A stretch of 60,647 bases of DNA from positions 1 to 60,647 of the forward strand of contig JALOKU010000013.1 of assembly GCA_025456345.1 (NCBI GenBank), in the 5' to 3' direction. Below, in pieces: positions 42,276-50,244 of this stretch. How positions within the stretch are numbered: position 1 is the first letter of the stretch; each line of letters opens with the position of its first letter. The stretch comes from Vicinamibacterales bacterium (GTDB taxonomy: Bacteria > Acidobacteriota > Vicinamibacteria > Vicinamibacterales > JAKQTR01). The notes beneath the pieces were generated by a model. That model was not told the origin of the DNA. It made no database searches and was given only the letters and a program-made list of their open reading frames with translations. A program made the translations under genes and the position numbers.

Positions 42276-42728
42276 ATGAAACGACGCAGACAAGCGGCCA
42301 TCCTCGACCTTGTCGACCGGACTGCCCCGTCGAGCCAGGAAGACCTCCGCCGGCGGCTGACGGCCCTGGGCTTCTCGGTGACACAGGCGACCCTCTCGCG
42401 CGACCTCAGGGACCTGGGCCTGGTGAAAGCCAGCGCCGACGGCGCGTACCACCGGCCGGGTGCCGACAGCACGCCGCCCGACGTGGCCATCGCCCGGCTG
42501 AAACACGCGATCGCGGAGTACCTCATCGGCGTCGACCGGTCACTCCAGCTGGTGGTGCTCAAAACCGGCATGGCCCAGGCGCAGCCGCTCGCGAGCGCCA
42601 TGGACGCCGCGAGGCTCGACGGCGTGGTGGGCACGATTGGCGGAGAGGACACGGTGCTCGTCATCTGCCGCGATGCGGCGGCTTCGGCGGCCGTGGCCGC
42701 GCGCATCGATCGGATGGCGAAGGGGTAG
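42276..42728 (+). CDS. argR: Arginine repressor
   Basis: The 150-residue regulator has an N-terminal winged helix-turn-helix (PSSQEDLRRRLTALGFSVTQATLSRDLRDLGLVK in parts) that reads ARG boxes, and a C-terminal hexamerisation and arginine-binding domain with VVGTIGGEDTVLVICRD. It should repress arg genes when arginine is abundant. The start ATG follows a leader of about 20 nt after the ArgR operator. It is divergent from argC, sharing the control region, and is followed by a heptamer array and argG. The arg cluster is the obvious regulon. Confidence 0.94.
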   Translation: MKRRRQAAILDLVDRTAPSSQEDLRRRLTALGFSVTQATLSRDLRDLGLVKASADGAYHRPGADSTPPDVAIARLKHAIAEYLIGVDRSLQLVVLKTGMAQAQPLASAMDAARLDGVVGTIGGEDTVLVICRDAAASAAVAARIDRMAKG

Positions 42729-42742
42729 GGGCAAGGGGAGAG

Positions 42743-42784
42743 GGGATAGGGGATAGGGGATAGGGGATAGGGGATAGGGGATAG
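42743..42784. repeat. Heptamer tandem array (GGGGATA)x6
   Basis: Six perfect GGGGATA units follow degenerate ones (AGGGGTA, GGGGCAA from 42722). The array lies between argR and argG, both rightward, so it is transcribed as part of that leader. Confidence 0.93.
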
Positions 42785-42855
42785 GGAAGGCTGAAGAGCC
42801 CCTCCTGGGGAGCCCGGCTCAGGGAATCGGCGCAGATGTGGACAACGAGCGCGTG

Positions 42856-44079
42856 ATGGACAGAATCGTACTGGCATACTCGGGCGGGCTGGACACGTCG
42901 GTGGCGGTGCCGTGGCTGGCGGCGAAGTACGGCGCCGAGATCGTCTGTGTGACGGTGGACCTCGGGCAGGGGAGGGAGCTCGAGTCGGTGCGCGAGCGGG
43001 CGCTTGCGGCCGGCGCCATTCGCGCGCACGTGCTCGACGCCCGGCAGGAGTTCGCCGACAAGTACATCCTGCCCGCGCTCCAGGCCGGGGCGATCTACGA
43101 GGGCAGCTACCCTCTCGCCACCGCGCTGGGCCGGCCGCTCATCGCGAAGAAGGCGGTGGAGATCGCCGGGATCGAGGGCACCGATGTCATCGCCCACGGA
43201 TGCACGGGCAAGGGCAACGACCAGGTGCGCATCGAAGTGTCGGCCCGTGCGCTCCTGCCCGGCGTGCGCATTGTCGCCCCGGCGCGCGAGTGGGGCATGA
43301 CGCGGCTCCAGGAGATCGACTACGCTCGCGAACGCGGCGTCCCGGTGCCGGTGACGGCGGCCAACCCGTTCAGCACCGACTCGAATCTCTGGGGCCGATC
43401 GATCCAGTGCGGCGTGCTCGAAGACGCGTGGGTGGAGCCGCCCGCCGGCGTCTACACGCTGACGAAGGGGCCATTGGAGTGCCCGGACGCGCCGGCCTAC
43501 CTCGAACTGCAGTTCGAGGCGGGCGTGCCGGTGGCGGTGAACGGGATCGCGATGCCGTTCATGGACCTCATCGCCAGCGTCGGCACGATCGCCGGCGCCC
43601 ACGGCGTGGGCCGCATCGACATGGTCGAGAACCGGCTGGTGGGCATCAAGTCGCGCGAAGTCTACGAGGCGCCCGCCGCGGTGGTGCTCCACATGGCGCA
43701 CCGCGAGCTCGAGAGCTTCGTCAGCCCGCGCGACCTGTCGCGCATGACGCAGGAGATGGCCGTCAGGTACGCCGACATGGTGTACAACGGTCTCTGGTAC
43801 TCGCCCGTGCGCGAGGCGATGGACGCGTTCATCGCCAAGGTGCAGGAGCGCGTCACGGGCGTCATCCGGGTGCGGCTCTTCAAGGGAACCGCGCACGTCG
43901 TGGGCCGCAGGTCGCCGCACGCCTTGTACGACCAGGCCCTCGCCACCTACGTCGAGGGCGACAGCTTCGACCACGGCGCGGCGGCCGGCTTCGTCAAGAT
44001 CTTCGGCCTGCCCGTCGAAACGGCAGCGCGCAACCGGGGGCTGGCGGACCAGCCCGAGAACCTCAAGAAGGCGAACTGA
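42856..44079 (+). CDS. argG: Argininosuccinate synthase
   Basis: The 407-residue ATP-dependent ligase joins citrulline and aspartate. Motifs: AYSGGLDTS (PP-loop) at the N-terminus, TVDLGQG, EGSYPLATALGRPLIAK, AHGCTGKGNDQVR and STDSNLWGRSIQCG. ATG 42856 is chosen; GTG 42853 or 42838 in frame would add 1-6 residues. A strong ribosome-binding site is not visible. The stop overlaps the argH start (TGATGG). Transcription may come from the argR promoter through the GGGGATA array or from a promoter inside it. Confidence 0.96.
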   Translation: MDRIVLAYSGGLDTSVAVPWLAAKYGAEIVCVTVDLGQGRELESVRERALAAGAIRAHVLDARQEFADKYILPALQAGAIYEGSYPLATALGRPLIAKKAVEIAGIEGTDVIAHGCTGKGNDQVRIEVSARALLPGVRIVAPAREWGMTRLQEIDYARERGVPVPVTAANPFSTDSNLWGRSIQCGVLEDAWVEPPAGVYTLTKGPLECPDAPAYLELQFEAGVPVAVNGIAMPFMDLIASVGTIAGAHGVGRIDMVENRLVGIKSREVYEAPAAVVLHMAHRELESFVSPRDLSRMTQEMAVRYADMVYNGLWYSPVREAMDAFIAKVQERVTGVIRVRLFKGTAHVVGRRSPHALYDQALATYVEGDSFDHGAAAGFVKIFGLPVETAARNRGLADQPENLKKAN

Positions 44080-45461
44080 TGGCGCATCTCTGGTCCGGCA
44101 GGTTCGACGAGGAGCCCGACGCCTCGGTGTTCTCCTACGGTGTCTCGCTCTCATTCGACCGGCTCCTCTTCGAGGACGATGTGACGGGCAGCCTCGCGTG
44201 GGCGGAGGCGCTTGCTCGCGCGGGAGTCCTTTCGGAAGCCGATGCCGCCGCCATCGCCGGGGGGCTCGGCGACATCCTGGACGCCGGCCGCCGCGATCCC
44301 GCCTTCGTCGACGGGCCGGATGAAGACATCCACGCGTTTGTCGAGCGCCAGCTCGTCGAGCGGATCGGAGAGGCGGGCAAGCGCCTGCACACGGGGCGTT
44401 CGCGCAACGAGCAGGTGTCGCTCGACCTGCGCCTCTACCTCAAGCGGCGCATCCCGCTCATGGTCGACCGGCTGACGCGGCTGGTCGCCGCGCTTGCGTC
44501 GCGGGCCGGCGCGTGCGGCACGGCCACCATGCCGTCGTACACGCACCTGCGTCGGGCGCAGCCCATTCTCGCCGCGCACTTCTTCCTCGCGCACGCCGCC
44601 GCGTTCAGGCGCGATGCCGGCCGCTTCGAGCGCGCGATCGACGAGGCCGACGAGATGCCCCTCGGCTCGGGCGCCATCGCCGGCACGACCTACGCCGTCG
44701 ACACGGCGTTCCTGGCAGGGCGCCTGGGGTTCTCGCGCACGGTGCTCAACAGCCTCGACGCCTCGTCTGACCGCGACTTCGTGGCGGGCTTCCTCTACGC
44801 CTGCTCGCTCACGATGGTGCACCTCAGCCGCCTCGCGGAAGACCTCATCATCTTCACGTCCGAGGAATTCGGGTTCTTCGAGCTGCCCGATCGTTTCGCG
44901 ACCGGCAGCAGCCTGATGCCGCAGAAGAAGAACCCCGACCCGCTCGAGCTCGCGCGCGGGAAGTCGGGCCGCGTGCTCGGGCGCCTGGCCGGGTGGCTGG
45001 TGACGATGAAGGGCCTGCCTGGCGGGTACAACCGGGACCTGCAGGAGGACAAGGAAGCCGTCTTCGAGACCGAGGCCACGCTGTCATCGTCGCTCGATGC
45101 CTGTGCGGCTGTGGCCGCCGGCCTCACGCTGAACGCGCCCCGCGCGGAGGCCGCGGCGTCCGGCATGCTGCTGGCCACCGACGTCGCCGACTACCTCGTG
45201 GCCAAGGGCGTGGCGTTCCGCGACGCCCACGCCATTGTCGGCGCGATTGTCCGCAAGCTGGTGGCCGAGGGGCGCGATTTCGCGTCGCTGAGCCTCGAGG
45301 AATGGCGCGCCTTCAGCGACCGCATCGGTCCTGACGTGGGGGAGGCCATTTCGGCGAAGGCATCCGTAGCGGCGAAGCGGACGCCGCAGTCGACGAACCC
45401 CGACGCCGTGCGCGCGGCGCTCGACGAGCTGGCCGGCTGGGTCGGCGCCAGGCGCCGGTAG
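44079..45461 (+). CDS. argH: Argininosuccinate lyase
   Basis: The 460-residue fumarase/aspartase superfamily enzyme splits argininosuccinate to arginine and fumarate. The superfamily signature GSSLMPQKKNPD is intact, as are HTGRSRNEQVSLDLRL, YTHLRRAQP and PLGSGAIAGTTYAVD. The ATG overlaps the argG stop. It ends the rightward arg unit and is followed by a 308-bp intergenic region. The missing argF or argF' must lie outside the window. Confidence 0.96.
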   Translation: MAHLWSGRFDEEPDASVFSYGVSLSFDRLLFEDDVTGSLAWAEALARAGVLSEADAAAIAGGLGDILDAGRRDPAFVDGPDEDIHAFVERQLVERIGEAGKRLHTGRSRNEQVSLDLRLYLKRRIPLMVDRLTRLVAALASRAGACGTATMPSYTHLRRAQPILAAHFFLAHAAAFRRDAGRFERAIDEADEMPLGSGAIAGTTYAVDTAFLAGRLGFSRTVLNSLDASSDRDFVAGFLYACSLTMVHLSRLAEDLIIFTSEEFGFFELPDRFATGSSLMPQKKNPDPLELARGKSGRVLGRLAGWLVTMKGLPGGYNRDLQEDKEAVFETEATLSSSLDACAAVAAGLTLNAPRAEAAASGMLLATDVADYLVAKGVAFRDAHAIVGAIVRKLVAEGRDFASLSLEEWRAFSDRIGPDVGEAISAKASVAAKRTPQSTNPDAVRAALDELAGWVGARRR

Positions 45462-45769
45462 CGGGCGACTGGACCCGGCCCGGACGACGGGGTGCACTCC
45501 GCGCTTTGGCCTTGCGCAGAAGGGCGCTATGATGGGGGCGGCATCATCAACGCGAGCTGATGTCAGCCGCGGCCCGGGTCACGGGTCAGGATGCCGGTAA
45601 TCGCCAACTTCATCCCACCTACACCGGCGCCGAGCGGAGTTGACCCAGCGCCGGATGGAGCCCGCAGGCTCCCTTGGCGTGAGCGAAGTCGAAGGCAGCC
45701 TGCGCAAGCCCGGGGCGAACGGGGTCAACCGAAGAGAGCCCCGGGGTTAACATTTTCGAGGGACTGTGC
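45462..45769 (+). other. 308-bp structured intergenic region, no gene
   Basis: It contains two nested inverted repeats: an outer GTTGACCC/GGGTCAAC (45639-45646 with 45722-45729) and an inner CGCAGGCT/AGCCTGCG (45663-45670 with 45697-45704), plus a short GAGCC/GGCTC hairpin inside. The total fold spans about 90 nt and would sit in the 5' leader of the Zn-ribbon gene if the promoter at 45506 is used. No tmRNA, SRP, RNase P or 6S signature is recognisable. A small RNA or a REP-like element are both possible. Confidence 0.5.
45506..45533 (+). promoter_or_regulatory. Candidate promoter for the structured leader
   Basis: TTGGCC (45506-45511) and TATGAT (45528-45533) are separated by 16 bp. The -35 is weak, the -10 is good. 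Confidence 0.4.
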
Positions 45770-46564
45770 ATGCATCCGCGCCAGCTTCGGGTTGGTGATC
45801 TCGTCGATGACTACTGTCCGCGCGAGCGGCGGTTGAGCAACCATGCCGTCGTGGCGCTTGTCGGCGACGACATCCGCCAGGTCAGGTGCACGACCTGCGA
45901 CGGCGAACACGAGTACAAGGGCGGCAAAGCGCCGGTGAGCCGCAGGAAGAAACCCGTGGCCGCCCCGCCGGCGCTCGCCGCGGTGCGCGAGACGGTCGCG
46001 CCCCCGGTCACCGGCGATGAGCCGGCCGCCGCGGGACAGCAGGCCCCGCCTGCCGTGGCGGCCGCGCCGTCCGAAGTTGGCACGCGCGAAGAGCCGCCGC
46101 CGGCCGACGCTCCCGGGAGCGAGGCGCCGTCGCCCCACGCGGAGATCAGCCTGCACCGCCGCCTCATCCGCGCCACGCTGCCCCGCATCGAGAGCGACGC
46201 GCCAGCCAGGCCCATTCCGGAATTCACGATGCACCGCGCCGCGCCGGCCGGGCATGGCCAGCGCCACGGCAAGCCCTTCCGCCACGGACAGGGCGGCGGT
46301 CCGCATCGCCCGGGGAAAGGCGGATTCGGCCAGGGCCGTCACGGCCAGGGCGAGCCGAACGGCAACACGTTCGGGTCTCCGCGCGGCCCGCACGGCCAGC
46401 GGAGCGCGCAGGGAGGGCCCAGCGGCGCCCATGGCGGACGCGGCGGGCATGGCGCCCATCGGGGGGGACCCGGCGGGCCAGGCGGCCCCGGGAATCCACA
46501 GGGCCCCCGCCACCCGCGGCACGGATTCGGCGGCAAGCCTCCGCGCGGCCCGAAGCAGCACTGA
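45770..46564 (+). CDS. Zn-ribbon-like protein with long Gly/Arg/His-rich disordered tail
   Basis: This 264-residue protein has an N-terminal ~50-residue segment, MHPRQLRVGDLVDDYCPRE then VRCTTCDGEHEYKGGK, where Cys-16 and CTTC with nearby His could hold zinc. An Ala/Pro linker follows, and the C-terminal ~100 residues are almost only Gly, His, Arg, Pro and Gln (GHGQRHGKPFRHGQGG, GPGGPGGPGNP). This resembles RGG-type RNA-binding and phase-separating tails. The N-terminal block may be a small KOW/ribbon domain (RVGDLVDDYC). It lies 11 bp upstream of fabI in the same direction, after a structured leader. Function unknown; RNA binding is inference. Confidence 0.72.
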   Translation: MHPRQLRVGDLVDDYCPRERRLSNHAVVALVGDDIRQVRCTTCDGEHEYKGGKAPVSRRKKPVAAPPALAAVRETVAPPVTGDEPAAAGQQAPPAVAAAPSEVGTREEPPPADAPGSEAPSPHAEISLHRRLIRATLPRIESDAPARPIPEFTMHRAAPAGHGQRHGKPFRHGQGGGPHRPGKGGFGQGRHGQGEPNGNTFGSPRGPHGQRSAQGGPSGAHGGRGGHGAHRGGPGGPGGPGNPQGPRHPRHGFGGKPPRGPKQH

Positions 46565-46575
46565 CATCCCGCTCC

Positions 46576-47349
46576 ATGGCCACCCTGAACGGCACCTGCG
46601 GCCTCATCACGGGCGTCGCGAACAAGCGGTCGATCGCGTGGGCTATCGCGAAGGCCCTGGCGCGCGACGGCGCGCGGCTCGCCCTGACGTACCAGGGCGA
46701 GCGGCTGCTCGACAACGTGCAGGAGCTCGCGGCTGAACTGGATCGGCCCCTGCTGCTGCCGTGCGACGTGACCTCCGACATCCAGATCGCGGAGGTGTTC
46801 CAGACGATCGAGCGGGAGTTCGGGGGGCTCGACTTCATGCTGCACGGGACGGCGTTTGCCCCGCGCGAAGAACTGTCGAGGCCGTTCGTGGAGACGAGCC
46901 GTGAGGGCTTCCGCGTCGCGCTCGACGTCAGCGCGTACTCGCTCATCGCGATGTCCCGCGGCGCCGCGCCCCTGATGGCCGCCCGCGGCGGCGGAGCGAT
47001 CGTCACGCTGACCTACCTCGGCAGCGACCGCGTCTTCCCGAACTACAACGTGATGGGCGTGGCGAAAGCCGCGCTTGAAGCGTCGGTCCGGTACCTGGCC
47101 GACAGCCTCGGGCCGCAGAACATCAGAGTGAACGCCATCTCGGCGGGGCCGATCAAGACGCTGGCGGCCTCCGGCATCTCCGGGTTCGGCGGCATCCTTC
47201 AGGTCTACCGCGACCGGGCACCCCTGCGCCGCAACACCGAACTCGAAGAGGTCGGCGAAACCGGCCGCTTCCTTCTCGGCCCCGAAAGCTCCGGCATCAC
47301 GGGCGAAGTCCTCATGGTGGATTCGGGGTATCACGTGATGGGGCTCTGA
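46576..47349 (+). CDS. fabI: Enoyl-[acyl-carrier-protein] reductase (NADH)
   Basis: The 257-residue SDR enzyme does the last step of fatty acid elongation. It has the FabI cofactor pattern GLITGVANKRSIAWAIAKALA, catalytic Tyr147 and Tyr157 (YNVMGVAK) with Lys164, and NAISAGPIKTLAASGI. Residue numbers agree with the E. coli enzyme (Tyr146, Tyr156, Lys163). The gene stands 11 bp after the Zn-ribbon gene. A long hairpin follows its stop. It is the likely triclosan/isoniazid-type target in this organism by family. Confidence 0.95.
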   Translation: MATLNGTCGLITGVANKRSIAWAIAKALARDGARLALTYQGERLLDNVQELAAELDRPLLLPCDVTSDIQIAEVFQTIEREFGGLDFMLHGTAFAPREELSRPFVETSREGFRVALDVSAYSLIAMSRGAAPLMAARGGGAIVTLTYLGSDRVFPNYNVMGVAKAALEASVRYLADSLGPQNIRVNAISAGPIKTLAASGISGFGGILQVYRDRAPLRRNTELEEVGETGRFLLGPESSGITGEVLMVDSGYHVMGL

Positions 47350-47362
47350 CGCAGGCGGGAGA

Positions 47363-47464
47363 CAGAAGTCAGAAGCAAGAAGCAAGAAGGACGGCCTGTT
47401 CCGCTGAATCCCGTCTTCTGGCTTCTGACGGTCGTCAGTGGGCCCTTCTTGCTTCTTGCTTCTG
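47363..47464. repeat. Two-armed heptamer element (AAGAAGC left, GCTTCTT right)
   Basis: Left arm: CAGAAGT, CAGAAGC, AAGAAGC, AAGAAGG (47363-47390). Right arm: CCTTCTT, GCTTCTT, GCTTCTG (47444-47464). AGAAGCAAGAAGCAAGAAGG (47371-47390) has a perfect 20-base complement at 47444-47463. Position between the convergent fabI and reductase genes and the stable stem suggest bidirectional termination. Confidence 0.9.
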
Positions 47465-47468
47465 ATTC

Positions 47469-48170
47469 TCAGTACTGTTCCCGCCTGATCCTCCGCGCGG
47501 GAACCCCCGCACCCCTCAGCATCTCGATCATCCTCACCACGAAAGCCTCGGGGCCGCACACGAAACACAGCGGAAGGCGGCGCCTGACGAACGCATCGAT
47601 CCACGCCTGCTGGATCCGCCCCCGGCGGCCGCGCCACGTCTGGTCCGCCTCGCGCGTAGCCGTCGTGAACAGCCGAATCCGTCCCTGGCGCGAGAGCCGA
47701 CGCCACTCCCCGATGAACGCGAAGTCACCAGGCGTCCTGGCGCTGTAGGCCAGCGTGACGGACGGAGGCTCCCGCCGGTCCAGCGCCGAGGCAATCATCG
47801 AGCGCAACGGCGCGATCCCGGTGCCGCCGGCGAGAAACAGCAGTTCACGGGGAAGGCGGCGCGGCAATACGAAACCGCCGACGGGGCCCTCGACGGCCAC
47901 GAGGCTGCCCGGGCCCGCGCCCTCCAGATGGGGCCGGGCCTGCCCGCCCGGCTCTGCCTCGATCAGGAACTCGATCGAACCGTTCCTCCGCAGTTCCTCG
48001 GGCGGGCTGGCGATGGAGTAGGGCTTCCGGCCGGCGCGGTCAGCCAGGCCGACCATCGCGGCCTGGCCCGCCGAGAACACGAGCCGGCCGCCGGCCGCAT
48101 CGAGCCTGAGCAGAATCGCGCGCGGCGTCGCGTGGACGATGTCACGAACCGTGAACTGGTGAGTTGTCAC
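47469..48170 (-). CDS. FAD/NAD(P)-binding oxidoreductase, ferredoxin-NADP reductase superfamily
   Basis: The 233-residue protein has the FNR layout: FAD-binding RKPYSIASPPEE, then the NAD(P) motif LAGGTGIAPLRSMI and a C-terminal CFVCGPEAFVVRMIE. It moves electrons between a pyridine nucleotide and a partner, but there is no 2Fe-2S domain, so the partner is separate. The GTG start lies inside the end of the HD-GYP/GGDEF gene (29-bp overlap on the same strand), so the two are probably coupled. The C-terminal NAD-site Cys is preceded by LPLCF. Confidence 0.85.
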   Translation of the reverse strand: MTTHQFTVRDIVHATPRAILLRLDAAGGRLVFSAGQAAMVGLADRAGRKPYSIASPPEELRRNGSIEFLIEAEPGGQARPHLEGAGPGSLVAVEGPVGGFVLPRRLPRELLFLAGGTGIAPLRSMIASALDRREPPSVTLAYSARTPGDFAFIGEWRRLSRQGRIRLFTTATREADQTWRGRRGRIQQAWIDAFVRRRLPLCFVCGPEAFVVRMIEMLRGAGVPARRIRREQY

Positions 48171-50091
48171 TGTGCTCGTGCGTGGTTCGCGGCATGGCCC
48201 GCTCGGCCTGCAGGTGCTTTCTGGCGGCCTTGTCCTGGTACATCCTGGTGTCGGCGACCTGGAGCAGGGCTTCGTACGAATCGCCGTCGGCGGGAAACAC
48301 GGCCGCGCCGATGCTGATCGTCAGGCGCACGCGGAGCAGGTCGCCCACGCTGAACGGCATGCTCTCGACGGCGTGCTGCAGTTCGAGGCACTTGGCCGCG
48401 GCCTGGTCGGCGCCGAAATCCGACAGCAGGACGATGAACTCGTCGCCCCCGTACCGGACGCAGATGTCGTAGGGCCTGATCGCGCCGCGCAGCACGGCGG
48501 CGACGGCGCACAGGGCCCGGTTGCCCGCCTGGTGGCCGAAGGTGTCGTTGATCGGCTTCAGGTTGTCGAGGTCGAGGAGCATCAAGGTGACCGACGACTT
48601 CAGGCGCGAGGCGCGGGCGAGTTCGCGCCCGGCGTGCGAATAGAGGAACCGGGCGTTCGGCAGGCCCGTGAGCGGGTCGGTGACCGAGTCTTCGCGCGTC
48701 TGCTCGAACACCACGGCGTTGTTGATAACGGCCGCGATCTGGCCGGAGACGCGGCTCACCAGCCGCCGATGCTCGTCGGTGAAGGCGCGCGGGGCCGTGT
48801 GGTAGAGCGCCAGCGCGCCCCTGATGGTGCCGCCCATCATCAGCGGGCACACCATCACGGACCTCAGGCCCGCCTGCGCAAGGTCGTCGCGCAGCATGTC
48901 GAGGTCGACCGCGGGGTCGCCGTTGATGATGCACTCGCGAGACGCGATGGCGGCGCCGACCAGTCCTTCGCCGTCACGCACCAGCAGCCCGGGAAACGCC
49001 TTGTGGCCCGGCCCGGACGCAAACCGGCAGCGCGACACGCCGTTGGCCTGGTCGTGCAGGTAGAGCGCCAGGGTGCTGAAGGGAACCAGGCGGTCCAGCT
49101 TCGAGGTGAGCGCCGCCATGGTGTCCGCCACGCCCAGGCTGGTGCCCATCGCCTCGGCCATGGCATACAGGGCGCCGAGCTCCTGGCTGGCGACGCCGAT
49201 ATTGTCCAGCAGCGCCGACGGCGTCAGCCTCGACGGGCGTCCGGCGAGCAGGGCTTCGCCCTCCCGGTAGCGCGCGGCCACGTCGTCGCGCGCGACAGCG
49301 AGCCGGGCTTCCTCATCGGCGTCCTGGAGAGCCGGCAGCAACTCGACGTAGCGAGACACGACCGCCGGGTCGAGGGCGTTTTCCGCCTCTTGCCAGAGCA
49401 CGTTGACGGCCTCGGCGGCGGGCATGGCCCGGTTGAACGGCCGGTCGGACGTGATGGCCGCGAAGTAGTCGACCACCGCCAGGATGCGGGCCCCGAGGGG
49501 AATGTCGGCGCCGCCGAGGCCCGCGGGGTAGCCCTTGCCGTCCCAGCGCTCGTGGTGGCTGCGTACGAGCGCGGCCACGGGCTGCGGGAACGGCACCTGC
49601 TCGATGATGGCGGCGCCCACGCTTGCGTGCGTCCGCATCTTGCTCCACTCGTCTTCGGTGAGCGGACCGGGCTTGGTGAGAATGTGATCCGGCACGGCCA
49701 GCTTGCCGATGTCGTGCAGGAGGGCGGCCGTGCGGATGCACTCCACCTCGTCTGCCGGGAGGCCGAATGCCCGGGCGAGGGCGGTGGCGTGGCGTTGCTC
49801 GCGCGGCAACGACGAGCGCGACGAGCGGTCGCGCGCGTCGATCGCGAGGGCCAGCGCCTCGACCGTTGCCATCTGGATGGCCGAGGAACGCTCGAGCTCC
49901 TCCTGGTGTGCGCGCTGGTTCCCGCGGTCGCGCCGATAGATCCCGTACGCGAACACCAGGGCGAGCGCGGAGACGAGCAGCGGCGTGAGCAGGAGCGCCG
50001 CCGATGGCCGCAGCCAGAACTCCGCCAGGCCGACCACGATGGTGGCCGCGGCAATGGCGATCGCCGACCCGACTGAAGACAACCTGAACAT
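48142..50091 (-). CDS. Membrane HD-GYP / GAF / GGDEF protein, potentially bifunctional in c-di-GMP turnover
   Basis: The 649-residue protein has two N-terminal membrane helices (to about residue 50), an HD-GYP domain (about 75-260) with LLHDIGK (His126-Asp127), HHERWDGKGYP and GYP 187-189, a GAF domain (about 300-460) and a C-terminal GGDEF domain with DLDNLKPINDTFGH, intact GGDEF at 548-552 and an upstream RPYD that fits the inhibitory I-site spacing. Both c-di-GMP synthesis and hydrolysis motifs are intact. The GAF domain may sense a ligand that sets the balance. The ATG at 50091 starts after the palindrome-containing gap. It overlaps the reductase gene at its 3' end. Confidence 0.9.
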   Translation of the reverse strand: MFRLSSVGSAIAIAAATIVVGLAEFWLRPSAALLLTPLLVSALALVFAYGIYRRDRGNQRAHQEELERSSAIQMATVEALALAIDARDRSSRSSLPREQRHATALARAFGLPADEVECIRTAALLHDIGKLAVPDHILTKPGPLTEDEWSKMRTHASVGAAIIEQVPFPQPVAALVRSHHERWDGKGYPAGLGGADIPLGARILAVVDYFAAITSDRPFNRAMPAAEAVNVLWQEAENALDPAVVSRYVELLPALQDADEEARLAVARDDVAARYREGEALLAGRPSRLTPSALLDNIGVASQELGALYAMAEAMGTSLGVADTMAALTSKLDRLVPFSTLALYLHDQANGVSRCRFASGPGHKAFPGLLVRDGEGLVGAAIASRECIINGDPAVDLDMLRDDLAQAGLRSVMVCPLMMGGTIRGALALYHTAPRAFTDEHRRLVSRVSGQIAAVINNAVVFEQTREDSVTDPLTGLPNARFLYSHAGRELARASRLKSSVTLMLLDLDNLKPINDTFGHQAGNRALCAVAAVLRGAIRPYDICVRYGGDEFIVLLSDFGADQAAAKCLELQHAVESMPFSVGDLLRVRLTISIGAAVFPADGDSYEALLQVADTRMYQDKAARKHLQAERAMPRTTHEHSDNSPVHGS

Positions 50092-50176
50092 GTCCGGCAA
50101 GAGCGCTCGGTCGATTCTACCAGCGGACGGGGGATTGCGCGCGCGGCGGCCTGAATCGCCCGCGGATTCGTTGTAA

Positions 50177-50227
50177 GCTAGTGTCCCGAGTCGGGACACT
50201 AGCCGCCGGCGCACCCTTCGTGCGCCG
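50177..50227. promoter_or_regulatory. Perfect 27-bp palindrome plus adjacent hairpin in a divergent gap
   Basis: GCTAGTGTCCCGA and TCGGGACACTAGC (50177-50203) form 13-bp arms around one base. It is followed by CGGCGCAC/GTGCGCCG (50207-50227, loop CCTTC). The pair lies between the divergent HD-GYP/GGDEF and DHS-like genes and could be an operator, or a leader structure for the DHS-like gene. Confidence 0.6.
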
Positions 50228-50244
50228 TTCGACGGAGGACCGCC

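Noticed and set aside
42729..42855. GGGGATA array as a transcription terminator between argR and argG
   Set aside because: It has no inverted arm; a single-armed repeat cannot form a hairpin by itself.
45638..45730. Intergenic fold as SRP RNA, tmRNA or RNase P RNA
   Set aside because: Conserved SRP GGAAGCAGCC, tmRNA acceptor/CCA and RNase P GAGGAAAGTCC signatures are all absent.
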